From Oscillospiraceae bacterium (lineage in GTDB: Bacteria; Bacillota_A; Clostridia; Oscillospirales; Oscillospiraceae): a DNA stretch of 53,188 nt. Below are positions 1 through 8,610 of this stretch, piece by piece; positions within the stretch are counted from its first letter, which is position 1, and every line of letters begins with the position of its first letter. Where the stretch lies: NCBI GenBank assembly GCA_017470325.1, contig JAFUES010000036.1, positions 1 to 53,188 on the forward strand, written 5' to 3'. The notes under the pieces were generated by a model, which saw only the letters and a program-made list of their open reading frames with translations, was not told the origin of the DNA and did not search any database. A program made the position numbers and the translations under genes.

Positions 1-140
1 GTAGGCTCCTCGGCTTCGCTACACCGCTTCCTCCCTCGCCGTCATTACTGTCGTCGACTTGCGGTTCGCTACACTTGGCGGTAAATACCCGTGACGGGAC
101 TCTCACCCGTAAGAACTGTGCCATGCCCGGCACACCAAGA
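1..140. other. Non-coding left edge, unassigned
   Basis: No credible gene is seen here. The stretch holds short complementary segments (a gtgcc/ggcac hairpin at about 118-133 and a repeated cccgt/acggg block at 89-112). It has the look of the end of a mobile element or of a larger structured sequence cut by the window edge. I could not assign it to a family, so it is recorded only as unexplained sequence. Confidence 0.25.
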
Positions 141-172
141 AGGAGCGCCTCCCCTTTCGGGAAGGCGCTCCT
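141..172. terminator. Hairpin terminator after ireB
   Basis: Two perfect 10-bp arms (141-150 and 163-172, aggagcgcct/aggcgctcct) enclose a 12-nt loop just past the ireB stop codon. The run of T on the minus-strand side is weak, so it may also act as a bidirectional boundary. Confidence 0.6.
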
Positions 173-187
173 CTGTCGCTTGTTCGC

Positions 188-430
188 TTACTTGTCCAGA
201 TAGGTCCGCAGCAGCTCCTGCAGCAGCTCGTCCCGGTCCAGCCGGGTGATCAGCGTGCGGGCGTTGTTGTAGTTGGTGATGTAGGTCGGATCCTCAGACA
301 GTATATAGCCCACGATCTGGTTGATGGGATTGTAGCCCTTCACCATGAGGGAGTTATACACAGACGACAGGATCTCCCGCATCTCGGCCTTGCTGTCAAG
401 GGCGGTGAATTTTCTGGTCACATCCTCCAT
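188..430 (-). CDS. ireB: IreB family regulatory phosphoprotein (UPF0297)
   Basis: An 80-residue protein of the IreB/YrzL family, small cytoplasmic proteins that are targets of the Ser/Thr kinase-phosphatase pair (IreK/IreP in enterococci) and influence envelope-stress and cephalosporin tolerance. The family signature is plain: VYNSLMVKGYNPINQIVGY, then a DPTYI segment and RDELLQELLRTYL at the C-terminus. A longer frame reaches 487, but the ATG at 430 is preceded by GGAGGG at good spacing and gives the usual family length. In many Firmicutes ireB sits with ruvX; here the next gene leftward is outside the window. Family call is firm; the kinase link is family knowledge. Confidence 0.92.
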   Translation of the reverse strand: MEDVTRKFTALDSKAEMREILSSVYNSLMVKGYNPINQIVGYILSEDPTYITNYNNARTLITRLDRDELLQELLRTYLDK

Positions 431-563
431 GAAGTTCCCTCCTTCGTCCGAATTTGTTGTTTCCATTATAGCAGATTCGATGCTCAAGTAAAGACGAAAT
501 TGGGGACAAATCCGTTAAAATTTGATGAAATTTGCCCCCCGGTGGTGAATCCTTCCCGCGTCT

Positions 564-3257
564 TCAGCGCATCACGGCCCGGTACTCCCGCTCTAGGGCC
601 AGCAGCACCCGCTTCACCGTCTCCTCGGCGTGCTCGTCGGTGAGGGTCTGGTCCTCCGCCCGCATGGTCAGGGAGAAGGCCACGGACTTCATGCCGTCGG
701 GGATATGGTGACCGGTGTACACGTCGAACAGCTGGCAGTCTTCCAGGTATTCGCCGCCGCTGCGCAGGACGCAGTCGGTCAGCTCGCCCACGGGGATCTC
801 CCGCTCACAGACCACGGCGATATCCCGGGTGACCGCCGGGAAGCGGGGCAGGGGCTTGTATACGGGCAGGGCGCCCTTCACGGCCAGCAGGGTCTCGAAG
901 GACAGCTCCGCGCAGTAGAATTCGGTCTCCACGCCGTAGTTGGCCGCCGCCTGGGGATGGATCTGCCCCAGGACGCCCACGCATTTGCCGTCCACATAGA
1001 CCTTGGCACAGCGGCCGGGGTGGTAGGAGGGGTTGCCTCGCTCCTGCTCGAAGTGGGGCTTGGCGGCGCCCAGGCTCTCCAACAGGGCCTCCACCCAGCC
1101 CTTGAGGGTGAAGAAGCTCATATTCGGTCCGTAGGCGCCCATGGAGACGATCTTCGGCTCGTCGGCCAGGCCGTCGGGGCGCTTCAGGTAGATCCGCCCG
1201 ATCTCATACAGGGCCGCCCGCTTGTTGCGGTAGTTGTAGTTGCGGGTCAGGATCTCCAGCATGGAGGGCAGGATGGTGGTGCGCATGATGGAGGTATCCT
1301 CGCCCAGGGGGTTGAGGATGCGCAGGCTGTCGCGCAGGGGCGAATCCGCGGGCATGCGGATCTTGTCGTAATAGCTTGGGCTGATGAAGGAATAGGTGAT
1401 GATCTCATCCAGTCCCAGGCTGCGGCAGGTCTGGCCGATCAGCCGCTCGCACTGCTGCTCCTCGGTGAAGCCGCCGCAGGTGCTGATGGCCCCTGTGAAG
1501 GCCACGGGGATCTCGTTGTAGCCGTAGAAGCGGGCCACTTCCTCCGCGATGTCGGAGTAGTGCTCCACGTCGCCCCGCCAGGTGGGCACATAGATGGTGT
1601 CCCCCTCCAGCGTGAAGCCCAGATCCAGCAGGATCTTGCGCATGGTGGCCTCGTCGATGTCCGTGCCCAGCAGGGCGTTGATCTTCTCCGGCTCCAGCTT
1701 AACGGTGGTCTGCTCCTTCCTGCCGGGGTACACGTCGATGATGCCGTCCACCACTTCGCCCGCGCCCAGCAGCTCCACCAGCTCGCAGGCCCGCTGCACG
1801 GCCCGGTAGGTATTCTCCGGGTCCAGACCCTTCTCGTAGCGGGAGGAGGCGTCGGTGCGCATGCCCAGGGCGGTGGCGGTGCGGCGGATGGAGGTGCCGT
1901 TGAAGTTGGCGCACTCAAAGAGGACCATGGCCGTGTCGCCCACGATCTCGCTGTTCTCGCCGCCCATGACGCCGGCCACGCCCACGGGCTTGTCGGTGTC
2001 GCAGATGCAGAGCATGGAGGGGTTGAGCTTGCGCTCGGTGCCGTCCAGGGTGCGGATGGTCTCCCCTTCCCGGGCGCAGCGCACATGGATCTCGCCGTTG
2101 TTCACACAACTGAAGTCGAAGGCGTGCATGGGCTGGCCGTACTCCAGCATGACATAGTTGGTGATATCCACCAGGTTGTTGATGGGGCGCATGCCCGCGT
2201 TGCGGATCCGCTCCCGCATCCACGCCGGGGAGGGCGCGATCTTCACGTTCTTGACCATGCGGCCGATGTAGCGGGGGCAGAGCTCCGGCTCCTCCACGAT
2301 GATCCTTGCGTAGTCGTTGATATCGCCGCCGGCACGCGCCTCCACCACCGGCTCGTGGAGCTGCAGCTCCCTGCCGAAGGTGACGGCCGCCTCCCGGGCG
2401 AGACCGATCATGCACAGGCAGTCCGGCCGGTTGGGAGTGATCTCAAACTCCACCACATGGTCGTCCCGGCCCAGCAGCACGGCCACGTCGTCGCCGGGCT
2501 GCACGTCCTCGTGGAGGATGAAGATGCCGTCCTCGATGCAGTGGGGGAATTCCCGCTGCTCCGCGTGCAGGTCGGCCAGGGTGCAGATCTTGTCCTCGGC
2601 GGTGTTGTAGGCCACCAGGTCGCCCCGGTGCAGGTTCTGGCAGGCGGTGAGGGTCTCAGCCGCGCCGCCGCCCAGATTCAATTCACAGCGGAAGCGGTTG
2701 ACGCCCACGGCCTCCGCGTTCTCCACCGCGGCGGCCAGCACCTTGCCGAAGATCCGGTCCCCCGCCTGAATCAGCGGGGAGATGGAGGGCTTGAGCGGGT
2801 CGATGGGATGGTAGTCCCCCAGGATCGCCGCCGCCCTGATCTCGGCGTAGGGGTAGTCGTGGGTGCTCAGGTCCAGCTCCTTCAGGGAGCAGAGCATGCC
2901 CTCGGACGCCACGCCCCGGAGCTTGCCCCGGGTGATCTTCGCCCCGGTGGGCAGCAGGGAGTCGTGCAGGGCCACGGGGACCAGGTCGCCCACATGGACG
3001 TTCCAGGCGCCGGTGACGATCTGGACGGGCTCCGCCCCGCCCACGTCGAGCCGGGTGATGAACATATGGTCGGAGTCGGGGTGCTTCTCCAAAGAGAGGA
3101 TGCGGCCCACCTTCACGTTGCGCAGGGTCGCGCTCAGGTCCTCGGTGACCTCCACCTTGGAGCCGGACACGGTCATGGCCTCGGCAAAGGCCTTGTCGTC
3201 CACCTCATCGAGAGGCAGCTCCACAAACTCATTGAGCCATTTTCTGGATAACTTCAT
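564..3257 (-). CDS. pheT: Phenylalanine--tRNA ligase beta subunit
   Basis: Beta subunit of the (alpha-beta)2 enzyme that charges tRNA-Phe in the cytoplasm. It opens with MKLSRKWLNEFVEL, followed by the EMAP/tRNA-binding fold (KHPDSDHMFITRLDVG), the B3/B4 editing region (EITPNRPDCL), the B5 DNA-binding-like fold and the catalytic-like core (SRYEKGLDPE, then RNYNYRNKRAALYEIGR). It ends in the anticodon-binding ferredoxin-like domain (PLPRFPAVTRDIAVV). At 897 residues it is about 100 longer than most bacterial PheT. The extra sequence lies at about residues 130-235, inside the N-terminal tRNA-binding domain, between CSLKELDLS and the restored fold near DGIFIL. The gene follows pheS by 12 nt and is presumably in the same T-box-controlled transcript. 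Confidence 0.96.
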   Translation of the reverse strand: MKLSRKWLNEFVELPLDEVDDKAFAEAMTVSGSKVEVTEDLSATLRNVKVGRILSLEKHPDSDHMFITRLDVGGAEPVQIVTGAWNVHVGDLVPVALHDSLLPTGAKITRGKLRGVASEGMLCSLKELDLSTHDYPYAEIRAAAILGDYHPIDPLKPSISPLIQAGDRIFGKVLAAAVENAEAVGVNRFRCELNLGGGAAETLTACQNLHRGDLVAYNTAEDKICTLADLHAEQREFPHCIEDGIFILHEDVQPGDDVAVLLGRDDHVVEFEITPNRPDCLCMIGLAREAAVTFGRELQLHEPVVEARAGGDINDYARIIVEEPELCPRYIGRMVKNVKIAPSPAWMRERIRNAGMRPINNLVDITNYVMLEYGQPMHAFDFSCVNNGEIHVRCAREGETIRTLDGTERKLNPSMLCICDTDKPVGVAGVMGGENSEIVGDTAMVLFECANFNGTSIRRTATALGMRTDASSRYEKGLDPENTYRAVQRACELVELLGAGEVVDGIIDVYPGRKEQTTVKLEPEKINALLGTDIDEATMRKILLDLGFTLEGDTIYVPTWRGDVEHYSDIAEEVARFYGYNEIPVAFTGAISTCGGFTEEQQCERLIGQTCRSLGLDEIITYSFISPSYYDKIRMPADSPLRDSLRILNPLGEDTSIMRTTILPSMLEILTRNYNYRNKRAALYEIGRIYLKRPDGLADEPKIVSMGAYGPNMSFFTLKGWVEALLESLGAAKPHFEQERGNPSYHPGRCAKVYVDGKCVGVLGQIHPQAAANYGVETEFYCAELSFETLLAVKGALPVYKPLPRFPAVTRDIAVVCEREIPVGELTDCVLRSGGEYLEDCQLFDVYTGHHIPDGMKSVAFSLTMRAEDQTLTDEHAEETVKRVLLALEREYRAVMR

Positions 3258-3269
3258 GTCCGCACCTCC

Positions 3270-4295
3270 TTAAAACTGCTCCAGGAATCTCACGTCGTTC
3301 TCGAAGATCAGACGCAGATCCGTGATCTTGTACTCGCCCATGGCCAGCCGCTCCAGGCCCATGCCAAAGGCCCAGCCGGAGTACACGTCCGGGTCGATGC
3401 CGCAGCCGGCGAGCACCTTGGGGTGCACCATGCCGGCGCCCAGCACCTCGATCCAGCCCTCGCCCTTGCAGGTGGGGCAGCCCTTGCCGCCGCACTTGTG
3501 GCACTGGATGTCCATCTCGCAGCTGGGCTCGGTGAAAGGGAAATGATGGGGCCGGAAGCGGGTCACGGTCCCCTTGCCGTAGATCTTCTCCACCACCAGG
3601 TTCAGGGTGGCCTTCAGGTCCGACATGGTCACGCCCTTGTCGATGACCATGCCCTCGATCTGGTGGAACATGGGGGAATGGGTGGCGTCCACCTCGTCCT
3701 TGCGGTAGACCCGCCCGGGGGCGATCATGCGGATGGGCAGCTCCTTGGCCTCCATGGCGTGGATCTGCATGGGAGAGGTCTGGGTGCGCAGGAGGATCCT
3801 GCTGTCCTCGGTGAAATAGAAAGTATCGGTCCACTCCCGGGAGGGGTGGCCCTCGTCGATGTTCAGCTTGGTGAAATTATAGTCGGCCAGCTCCACCTCG
3901 GGGCCGTCCACGATCTCAAAGCCCATGCCGATGAAGATCTCCTTGATCTGGTCCAGCACGTTGTACATGGGGTGCTTGTGGCCCAGCTGGGGCTTCTCGC
4001 CGGGCATGGTCACGTCCAGGGTCTCCCGCTCCAGCTTCCTGGCCAGCATGGCCTCGTTCAGCTCGGCCCGCCGTTTTTCGATGGAGGCCTCGATATCGCC
4101 GCGCAGCTGGTTGGCCAGCTGGCCCATGGCCGGGCGCTCCTCGGCGGAGAGCTTGCCCATCTGGCGCAGGATCGCCGTCAACTCGCCCTTCTTGCCTAGG
4201 TACTTGACCCGCAGATTCTCCAGGGAATCCGGGCTGTCGCTCTCCAGGATCGCCTGGATGGAGGCCTCTCTCAGCCTCTGCATAGCTTCTTTCAT
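3270..4295 (-). CDS. pheS: Phenylalanine--tRNA ligase alpha subunit
   Basis: Catalytic alpha subunit of phenylalanyl-tRNA synthetase, 341 residues, the usual bacterial length. It has an N-terminal coiled-coil arm that contacts tRNA, then the class II core: motif 2 region around [22 protein letters not shown] (split here only for reference), [10 protein letters not shown], and motif 3 [13 protein letters not shown] near the C-terminus. A CxxCxGxGC-like patch ([12 protein letters not shown]) seen in clostridial PheS is present. The ATG at 4295 has AAAGGAGAG upstream; the upstream TTG at 4313 overlaps that Shine-Dalgarno and is unlikely. It is the first gene behind the T-box leader. Confidence 0.96.
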   Translation of the reverse strand: [341 protein letters not shown]

Positions 4296-4517
4296 AGTTC
4301 TCTCCTTTATCAATAAACAATAATAACCGATCGTTCAAGCCTCAGGCTTTCCCGGTCTCTCTCCTCGGAGGGGATCCCAATCGTTTTCGAGGCGGCTTTG
4401 CCGTCTTGAAAACACCCTGAGCCGAGCCGGGCGAGGCCTCGCGCCGACCAAAGCGGCCCAAAGCCGCTGCGATGCGCGCGAGTCATCCCTGCGAAATACC
4501 GTTTCGCCAGGGAGGAT

Positions 4518-4733
4518 AAAAAAAGCCTCCGCCCCCAACAGGGACGAAAGCAAAACTTCCGCGGTACCACCCACGTTCGGCGCACGCGCCGCACTCTCGA
4601 GGCTTAACGCGCCTCACACGCCGGGGATTGGCCGGAGCTCCCGGGCGAACCAAGCAGTACGGACTTTGAGGGCTCACAGCCGCCGACCCTCATTCTCTGT
4701 CAGCCGTATCTCTGCTATTTTCCCGTTCACAGC
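4518..4733 (-). promoter_or_regulatory. T-box leader of pheST with terminator
   Basis: The minus strand carries the invariant T-box sequence TGGGTGGTACCGCGG (4559-4573), the antiterminator bulge that pairs with the uncharged tRNA acceptor end. Directly downstream is an intrinsic terminator: arms GCTTTCGTCCC and GGGGCGGAGGC (4525-4551), then seven T. The specifier is probably a TTC (Phe) codon at 4647-4649, in the sequence TTGGTTCGCCC, but I could not fold Stem I to prove it. About 220 nt separate the terminator from the pheS start, which is long for such a leader. Confidence 0.9.
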
Positions 4734-4740
4734 GAAACTA

Positions 4741-4769
4741 AGCGTATCACAAATTGCCCAAATTGGCAA
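4741..4769 (-). promoter_or_regulatory. Promoter of the pheST T-box transcript
   Basis: On the minus strand TTGCCA (4764-4769) is separated by 17 nt from TACGCT (4741-4746), just upstream of the T-box leader. This is a plausible vegetative promoter; the -10 box is weak. Confidence 0.5.
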
Positions 4770-4802
4770 GAGTATTTTTGGTTTCTTTTACGAAAACCGG
4801 AT

Positions 4803-4831
4803 TTGACGAACGGGCATGGAGTGATTATAAT
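4803..4831 (+). promoter_or_regulatory. Promoter of the lipoprotein-alr operon
   Basis: TTGACG (4803-4808), 17-nt spacer, TATAAT (4826-4831): a near-consensus vegetative promoter 47 bp before the lipoprotein start. It is divergent from the pheST promoter. Confidence 0.75.
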
Positions 4832-4877
4832 GAAGACGTCCGCATATGCTGTGGCATCAACGCCTATGGAGGTGGCC

Positions 4878-5426
4878 ATGAAACGCATATGCCTTCCCCT
4901 GCTGCTCCTGCTGGCCCTGCTGCTGTCCGGCTGCGGCAGCGCCCCCGGGGAGAAACAGTTCCGGGCTTTTTCCCAGGAGCTCAGTCAGCGGGACCAATTG
5001 GATTTCCGGGCGCGGCTGCGGGCCGAGTACCCGGACAAGTCGGTGAGCTTCCTGCTGGACTACGCCATGAAGGACGGGGAGCAGACCGTCACCGTGGCGG
5101 AGCCGGAGAATATCGCGGGCATCCGGGCCCGGCTCCTGCCCGGCGAGACCAGGCTGGAGTATCAGGATCTGATCTTGGACACCGGGGATCTGGACAAGGC
5201 GGGGCTTACGCCCATGTCCGCCCTGCCCACACTGGTGGAGGCCCTGCGCCGCGGGCATCTGGATTCCCTCTGGCAGGAGGACGGGGAGCCGGTGGTGCAG
5301 CTGGTGCTCACCGACGAGCTGAGCGCCCGGGTCCGCTTCCGGCCCGACGGCATGACCCCCACCCACGCCGAGCTCATCTGCGGCGACACCGTGACCGTGT
5401 ACTGTGAGATAAACGATTGGAGATAG
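4878..5426 (+). CDS. LolA/GerS-like lipoprotein upstream of alr
   Basis: A 182-residue exported lipoprotein: MKRICLPLLLLLALLLSGC gives a basic n-region, a leucine-rich core and an LSGC lipobox, so lipidation is expected at Cys19. The mature part looks like a single LolA-type beta sheet (TVTVAEPENIAGIRARL, then LEYQDLILDTG). In Clostridioides difficile the germination lipoprotein GerS, which is LolA-like, is encoded directly upstream of an alanine racemase. The same arrangement here suggests a GerS-like role in spore cortex modification or germination, but this is inference from context and weak sequence resemblance. The ATG at 4878 is chosen because GGAGG sits just before it and the longer frames lack a signal peptide. 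It ends 3 nt before alr. Confidence 0.65.
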   Translation: MKRICLPLLLLLALLLSGCGSAPGEKQFRAFSQELSQRDQLDFRARLRAEYPDKSVSFLLDYAMKDGEQTVTVAEPENIAGIRARLLPGETRLEYQDLILDTGDLDKAGLTPMSALPTLVEALRRGHLDSLWQEDGEPVVQLVLTDELSARVRFRPDGMTPTHAELICGDTVTVYCEINDWR

Positions 5427-5429
5427 ACC

Positions 5430-6560
5430 ATGAACGATCTGCAAAAGAGGACCTGGGCGGAGATCAGCCTCAATAACATCCGCCACAACTACGAGGCCAT
5501 CCGGGCCTGCCTGCCCGCCGGCTGCCGTTTCCTGGGCGTGGTCAAGGCCGACGCCTACGGCCACGGGGCCCTGCCGGTGGCGAAGCTGCTGCAGGAGGCC
5601 GGGGCGGACTACCTGGCGGTATCCTGTCTGGACGAGGCGCTGGAGCTGCGGCAGGGCGGCATCCGCATGCCCATCCTGATCCTGGGCCACACGCCCCACG
5701 AGTATACCGAGACGCTGATCGACAACCACATCACCCAGACCGTCAGCGCCCTGGCCAAGGCCCGGGAATACTCCGCCGCCGCGTCTGCCCTGGGCAAGAC
5801 CCTGAAGGTCCACATCAAGCTGGACACCGGCATGTCCCGGCTGGGCTTCCTCTGCGCCGGCTCATACTTTGAGGGCGGCGTGGACAACGTGATCCGCTCC
5901 TGCGGCCTGCCGAACCTGGAGCCGGAGGGGATCTATACCCACTTCGCCGTCTCCGACGAGCCGGACCCGGACAGCGAGGCCTACACCCGCGCCCAGTTCA
6001 AGCTGTTTTGCGACGTGATCGAGGCCGTCCGGGAAAGGGGCGGGATCAGCTTCCCCATCCGCCACTGCGCCAACAGCGGCGCGGTGGTCCGCTACCCGGA
6101 GATGATGCTGGACATGGTGCGCCCCGGCCTGCTGCTCTACGGCTACGGGGACGACAGCGGCCGGCTGGGACTGCGCCCCTGCATGCGCCTGGTGACCACC
6201 GTCAGCACCATCAAGTTTTACGAGCCGGGCACCAGCATCAGCTACGGCCGCCGCTACGTGACCGACAAGCGCACCCGCATGGGCGTGCTGGCCATCGGCT
6301 ACGCGGACGGGCTGCCTCGGCTGATCTCCAACAAATGCAGCTTTGCCGCCAAGGGCGGCTTCGCGCCCCAGCGGGGCAATATCTGCATGGACATGTGCAT
6401 GGCGGATCTGAGCGAGCTGCCCCAGGTGGACGTGGGCAGCGAGGTGGAGCTGTTCGGTCCCCGCTGCGATATCCGTCAGCTCTCCGACGCCGCCCAGACC
6501 ATCCCCTACGAGCTGCTGTGCTCGGTGTCCAAGCGGGTCCCCCGGGTCTATGTGGACTGA
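5430..6560 (+). CDS. alr: Alanine racemase
   Basis: PLP-dependent racemase that interconverts L- and D-alanine for peptidoglycan, and in spore formers also modulates alanine germinants. The PLP lysine is visible at Lys39 in VVKADAYGHGA. Other family marks are HIKLDTGMSRLGF, the CANSGA segment, MVRPGLLLYGYG, the ISYGRRY tyrosine region and AIGYADGLPR, then GNICMDMCM. At 376 residues it is full length. It is translated 3 nt after the lipoprotein stop, so the two genes form one unit, closed by the strong hairpin at 6571-6610. Confidence 0.96.
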   Translation: MNDLQKRTWAEISLNNIRHNYEAIRACLPAGCRFLGVVKADAYGHGALPVAKLLQEAGADYLAVSCLDEALELRQGGIRMPILILGHTPHEYTETLIDNHITQTVSALAKAREYSAAASALGKTLKVHIKLDTGMSRLGFLCAGSYFEGGVDNVIRSCGLPNLEPEGIYTHFAVSDEPDPDSEAYTRAQFKLFCDVIEAVRERGGISFPIRHCANSGAVVRYPEMMLDMVRPGLLLYGYGDDSGRLGLRPCMRLVTTVSTIKFYEPGTSISYGRRYVTDKRTRMGVLAIGYADGLPRLISNKCSFAAKGGFAPQRGNICMDMCMADLSELPQVDVGSEVELFGPRCDIRQLSDAAQTIPYELLCSVSKRVPRVYVD

Positions 6561-6570
6561 TTGCAAATAG

Positions 6571-6610
6571 AAAAGCGCTGCCGCAGGAAAACACCGCGGC
6601 AGCGCTTTTC
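6571..6610. terminator. Bidirectional terminator between alr and the deacylase gene
   Basis: Arms AAAAGCGCTGCCGC and GCGGCAGCGCTTTT surround an 11-nt loop; both strands end in T runs. It serves the convergent genes alr and the prolyl-tRNA deacylase-like gene. Confidence 0.9.
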
Positions 6611-6611
6611 T

Positions 6612-7169
6612 TTATTCCTCGATCTTCCAGGGCAGGTCCACGAATTCCGGCGCGCGCTCCAGGGCGGGCAGGATCTTCCCGAACAGGTCCTCCGTGGAAA
6701 AGCGGAGGCTGCTGGTATTGATGCAGGGGTGGCAGCCGAAGCTGGGCTCCCGCAGCAGGTCCCGGTCCACCAGGAGCCTGACGGCCTTCTCCTTGTCGTT
6801 CATGAGCCCTAAGACGCTGACGGAGCCGGGCGTGATGTCCAGGTACTTCTTCATATGCTCGGGGCTGGCGAAGGACAGGCGCGCGCTGCCGATCTGTTTG
6901 GACAGCAGCTTGGTCTTGAAGGGCTTCTCCCCCGGCATGATCAGCAGATAAAAGGCCGTCTGCTGCCGGTTGGTGAGAAAGAGGTTTTTGCAGATCCTGC
7001 AGCCAAGCAGCTCCTCCACCTGCTCGCAGGCGGCGATGGTGTCGGCGTGCTCATGGTCCACCCGGAAGTATTCCACCCCAAGGCTGTCCAGCAGCGCGTA
7101 GCAGCGCTCCTCCTTGGGGATGCGGGCCTCCGCGGGACGCCCGGTATACAGCGTATTATCAATATACAT
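6612..7169 (-). CDS. YbaK/ProX-type prolyl-tRNA trans-editing deacylase
   Basis: A 185-residue cytoplasmic protein of the 'prolyl-tRNA synthetase associated domain' family, free-standing relatives of the ProRS editing domain that hydrolyse mischarged tRNA (typically Ala-tRNA-Pro). Family marks are YFRVDHEHADTI near the N-terminus, CKNLFLTNRQ with the conserved lysine region, LSFASPEHMKKYLDITPGSV, and the C-terminal GCHPCINTSSL segment. The ATG at 7169 has AAGAGG upstream. It starts 4 nt after the CoA-transferase stop, so the two are co-transcribed; the functional reason for that pairing is not evident. Confidence 0.88.
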   Translation of the reverse strand: MYIDNTLYTGRPAEARIPKEERCYALLDSLGVEYFRVDHEHADTIAACEQVEELLGCRICKNLFLTNRQQTAFYLLIMPGEKPFKTKLLSKQIGSARLSFASPEHMKKYLDITPGSVSVLGLMNDKEKAVRLLVDRDLLREPSFGCHPCINTSSLRFSTEDLFGKILPALERAPEFVDLPWKIEE

Positions 7170-7173
7170 AGCT

Positions 7174-8508
7174 CTACCTCTTGTGATGCGGCAGCCAGAT
7201 CCGCTGCCCCTCCGCCGCCCGGATCAGTTCTTCCCGAAAATCCGGGTGGGCTATGGAGATCAGCGCGTCCGCGCGCTGCCATGTGCTGAGCCCCGCCAGG
7301 TTCACCGCGCCGTATTCCGTCACCACATAACAGGTCAGGCTTCTGGGGGTAGTGACGATATCGCCGTTCAGGCCGGGCAGGATCCGGGAACGCAGCTGTC
7401 CCGTCTTGTCGCTGAAGGTGGAATTCATGCACAGGAAGGCCTTGCCTCCCTTGGAGCGGATAGCTCCTTCCACGAAGTCCAGTTGTCCGCCGGTGCCGCT
7501 GATCTGCCGGAAGCCGCTGCTTTCCGAGCTCACCTGCCCGTAGAGATCCACATGCAGACAGCCGTTGATCGAGATCATGTTGTCGTTTTGGGCGATGACC
7601 GCCGGATCGTTCACATAGCTCAGCGGGAGCCCCAGAAGATCCGGATTCTCATGGAGCCAGTCGTACAGCGGCCGGGAACCTATGGCCAGGCTCAGCACGC
7701 CCTTGCCCGGATGCAGGCTCTTGCGCCGGTTGGTCAGCTTCCCCGCCCGGTACAGGGCCAGATAGCCGTCGGAGCACAGCTCCGTATGCATCCCCAGGTC
7801 CCGCAGGTCCGAGTCGGCAATCAGCTCTCCCAGGGCGTTGGGCGTGCCGCCGATGCCCAGCTGCAGGGTGGCGCCGTCGCAGAGCTGGGGCAGGATGTAT
7901 GAAGCGATCTTCCGGTCGGCCTCCGTGGGGGCGGGCAGGGCCATGCTCCACAGAGGGCGGCTCCCCACTTCCACCACATGGTCGGCTTCTGAGATATGGA
8001 CCTTTACGTCCGGCCCGCCGCAGATATATGGCATGGCCTCGTTGACCTCCAGGATCACATGCCGGGCCTGCTCAACGATAAAGCGCTCGGAGCCCATCGC
8101 GCCGGACAGGCTGAACCAGCCGTCCTTGTCCATGGGCGAAACACAGAGCATGGCCACGTCCACGGTCAAAAACTGCCTGTAATACCAGTCCTCATGGCGG
8201 AACACCATGGGGGAAAAGAAAGCCCGTCCCTGATCGCAGAGCCTCCGCTCATAGGCGGAGCAGTGCCAGGTATGGTATACGAAGTGCTCCATTTCCGGAT
8301 CGCACTCGCAGATCTGCAGGGGGCCGGGCATCAGATTCCCACGGACCTTCACCCGCGTGAGTTCATCCCTGCGGGCGGCCAGCGCCTTATCCAGCGCCAC
8401 GGGAAAGCCGTTGTTCCCGCCGTAGTCCACCCAGTCGCCGCTTTTGACCAGGCGCACCGCCTCCTCCGCGGAGCAGCGTTTGCGCCGGTATTCTTCAAAA
8501 ACGTCCAT
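7174..8508 (-). CDS. Acetyl-CoA hydrolase/transferase family CoA-transferase
   Basis: A 444-residue class I CoA-transferase of the butyryl-CoA:acetate / 4-hydroxybutyrate CoA-transferase type, which moves CoA between acyl groups during fermentation. Visible marks are the HTELCSDGY segment with the likely catalytic glutamate, [12 protein letters not shown] for CoA binding, [13 protein letters not shown], and [12 protein letters not shown] near the C-terminus. The exact acyl substrate cannot be read from sequence; a role in butyrate or 4-hydroxybutyrate metabolism is an inference. The longest frame begins at a TTG at 8562, but the ATG at 8508 ([11 protein letters not shown]) fits the family. 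It lies downstream of cstA, with a terminator between them. Confidence 0.88.
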   Translation of the reverse strand: MDVFEEYRRKRCSAEEAVRLVKSGDWVDYGGNNGFPVALDKALAARRDELTRVKVRGNLMPGPLQICECDPEMEHFVYHTWHCSAYERRLCDQGRAFFSPMVFRHEDWYYRQFLTVDVAMLCVSPMDKDGWFSLSGAMGSERFIVEQARHVILEVNEAMPYICGGPDVKVHISEADHVVEVGSRPLWSMALPAPTEADRKIASYILPQLCDGATLQLGIGGTPNALGELIADSDLRDLGMHTELCSDGYLALYRAGKLTNRRKSLHPGKGVLSLAIGSRPLYDWLHENPDLLGLPLSYVNDPAVIAQNDNMISINGCLHVDLYGQVSSESSGFRQISGTGGQLDFVEGAIRSKGGKAFLCMNSTFSDKTGQLRSRILPGLNGDIVTTPRSLTCYVVTEYGAVNLAGLSTWQRADALISIAHPDFREELIRAAEGQRIWLPHHKR

Positions 8509-8560
8509 CCGATCACCCCCGGGGATTATAACACAGGCGGGGGCCGCCCTGCAAGCGGTC

Positions 8561-8590
8561 AAAGAAAAAGGACGCCCAGACGGGCGTCCT
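8561..8590 (-). terminator. Terminator of cstA
   Basis: On the minus strand GGACGCCC and GGGCGTCC form an 8-bp stem, followed by TTTTTCTTT. It lies between the cstA stop and the CoA-transferase start. Confidence 0.85.
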
Positions 8591-8610
8591 TTCGTATGTT
8601 GAGGGTTTGC

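Noticed and set aside
1..140. tRNA or rRNA fragment at the left edge
   Set aside because: The short hairpins do not form a cloverleaf and no rRNA signature was found.
630..3251. Long plus-strand open frame across pheT
   Set aside because: It is the antisense shadow of a high-GC gene. Its composition (Gly, His, Val, Gln, Asp rich) has no domain, while the minus frame is an unmistakable PheT.
4754..5407. Alternative 217-codon plus frame over the lipoprotein
   Set aside because: It overlaps out of frame with a protein that has a clear signal peptide, lipobox and Shine-Dalgarno.
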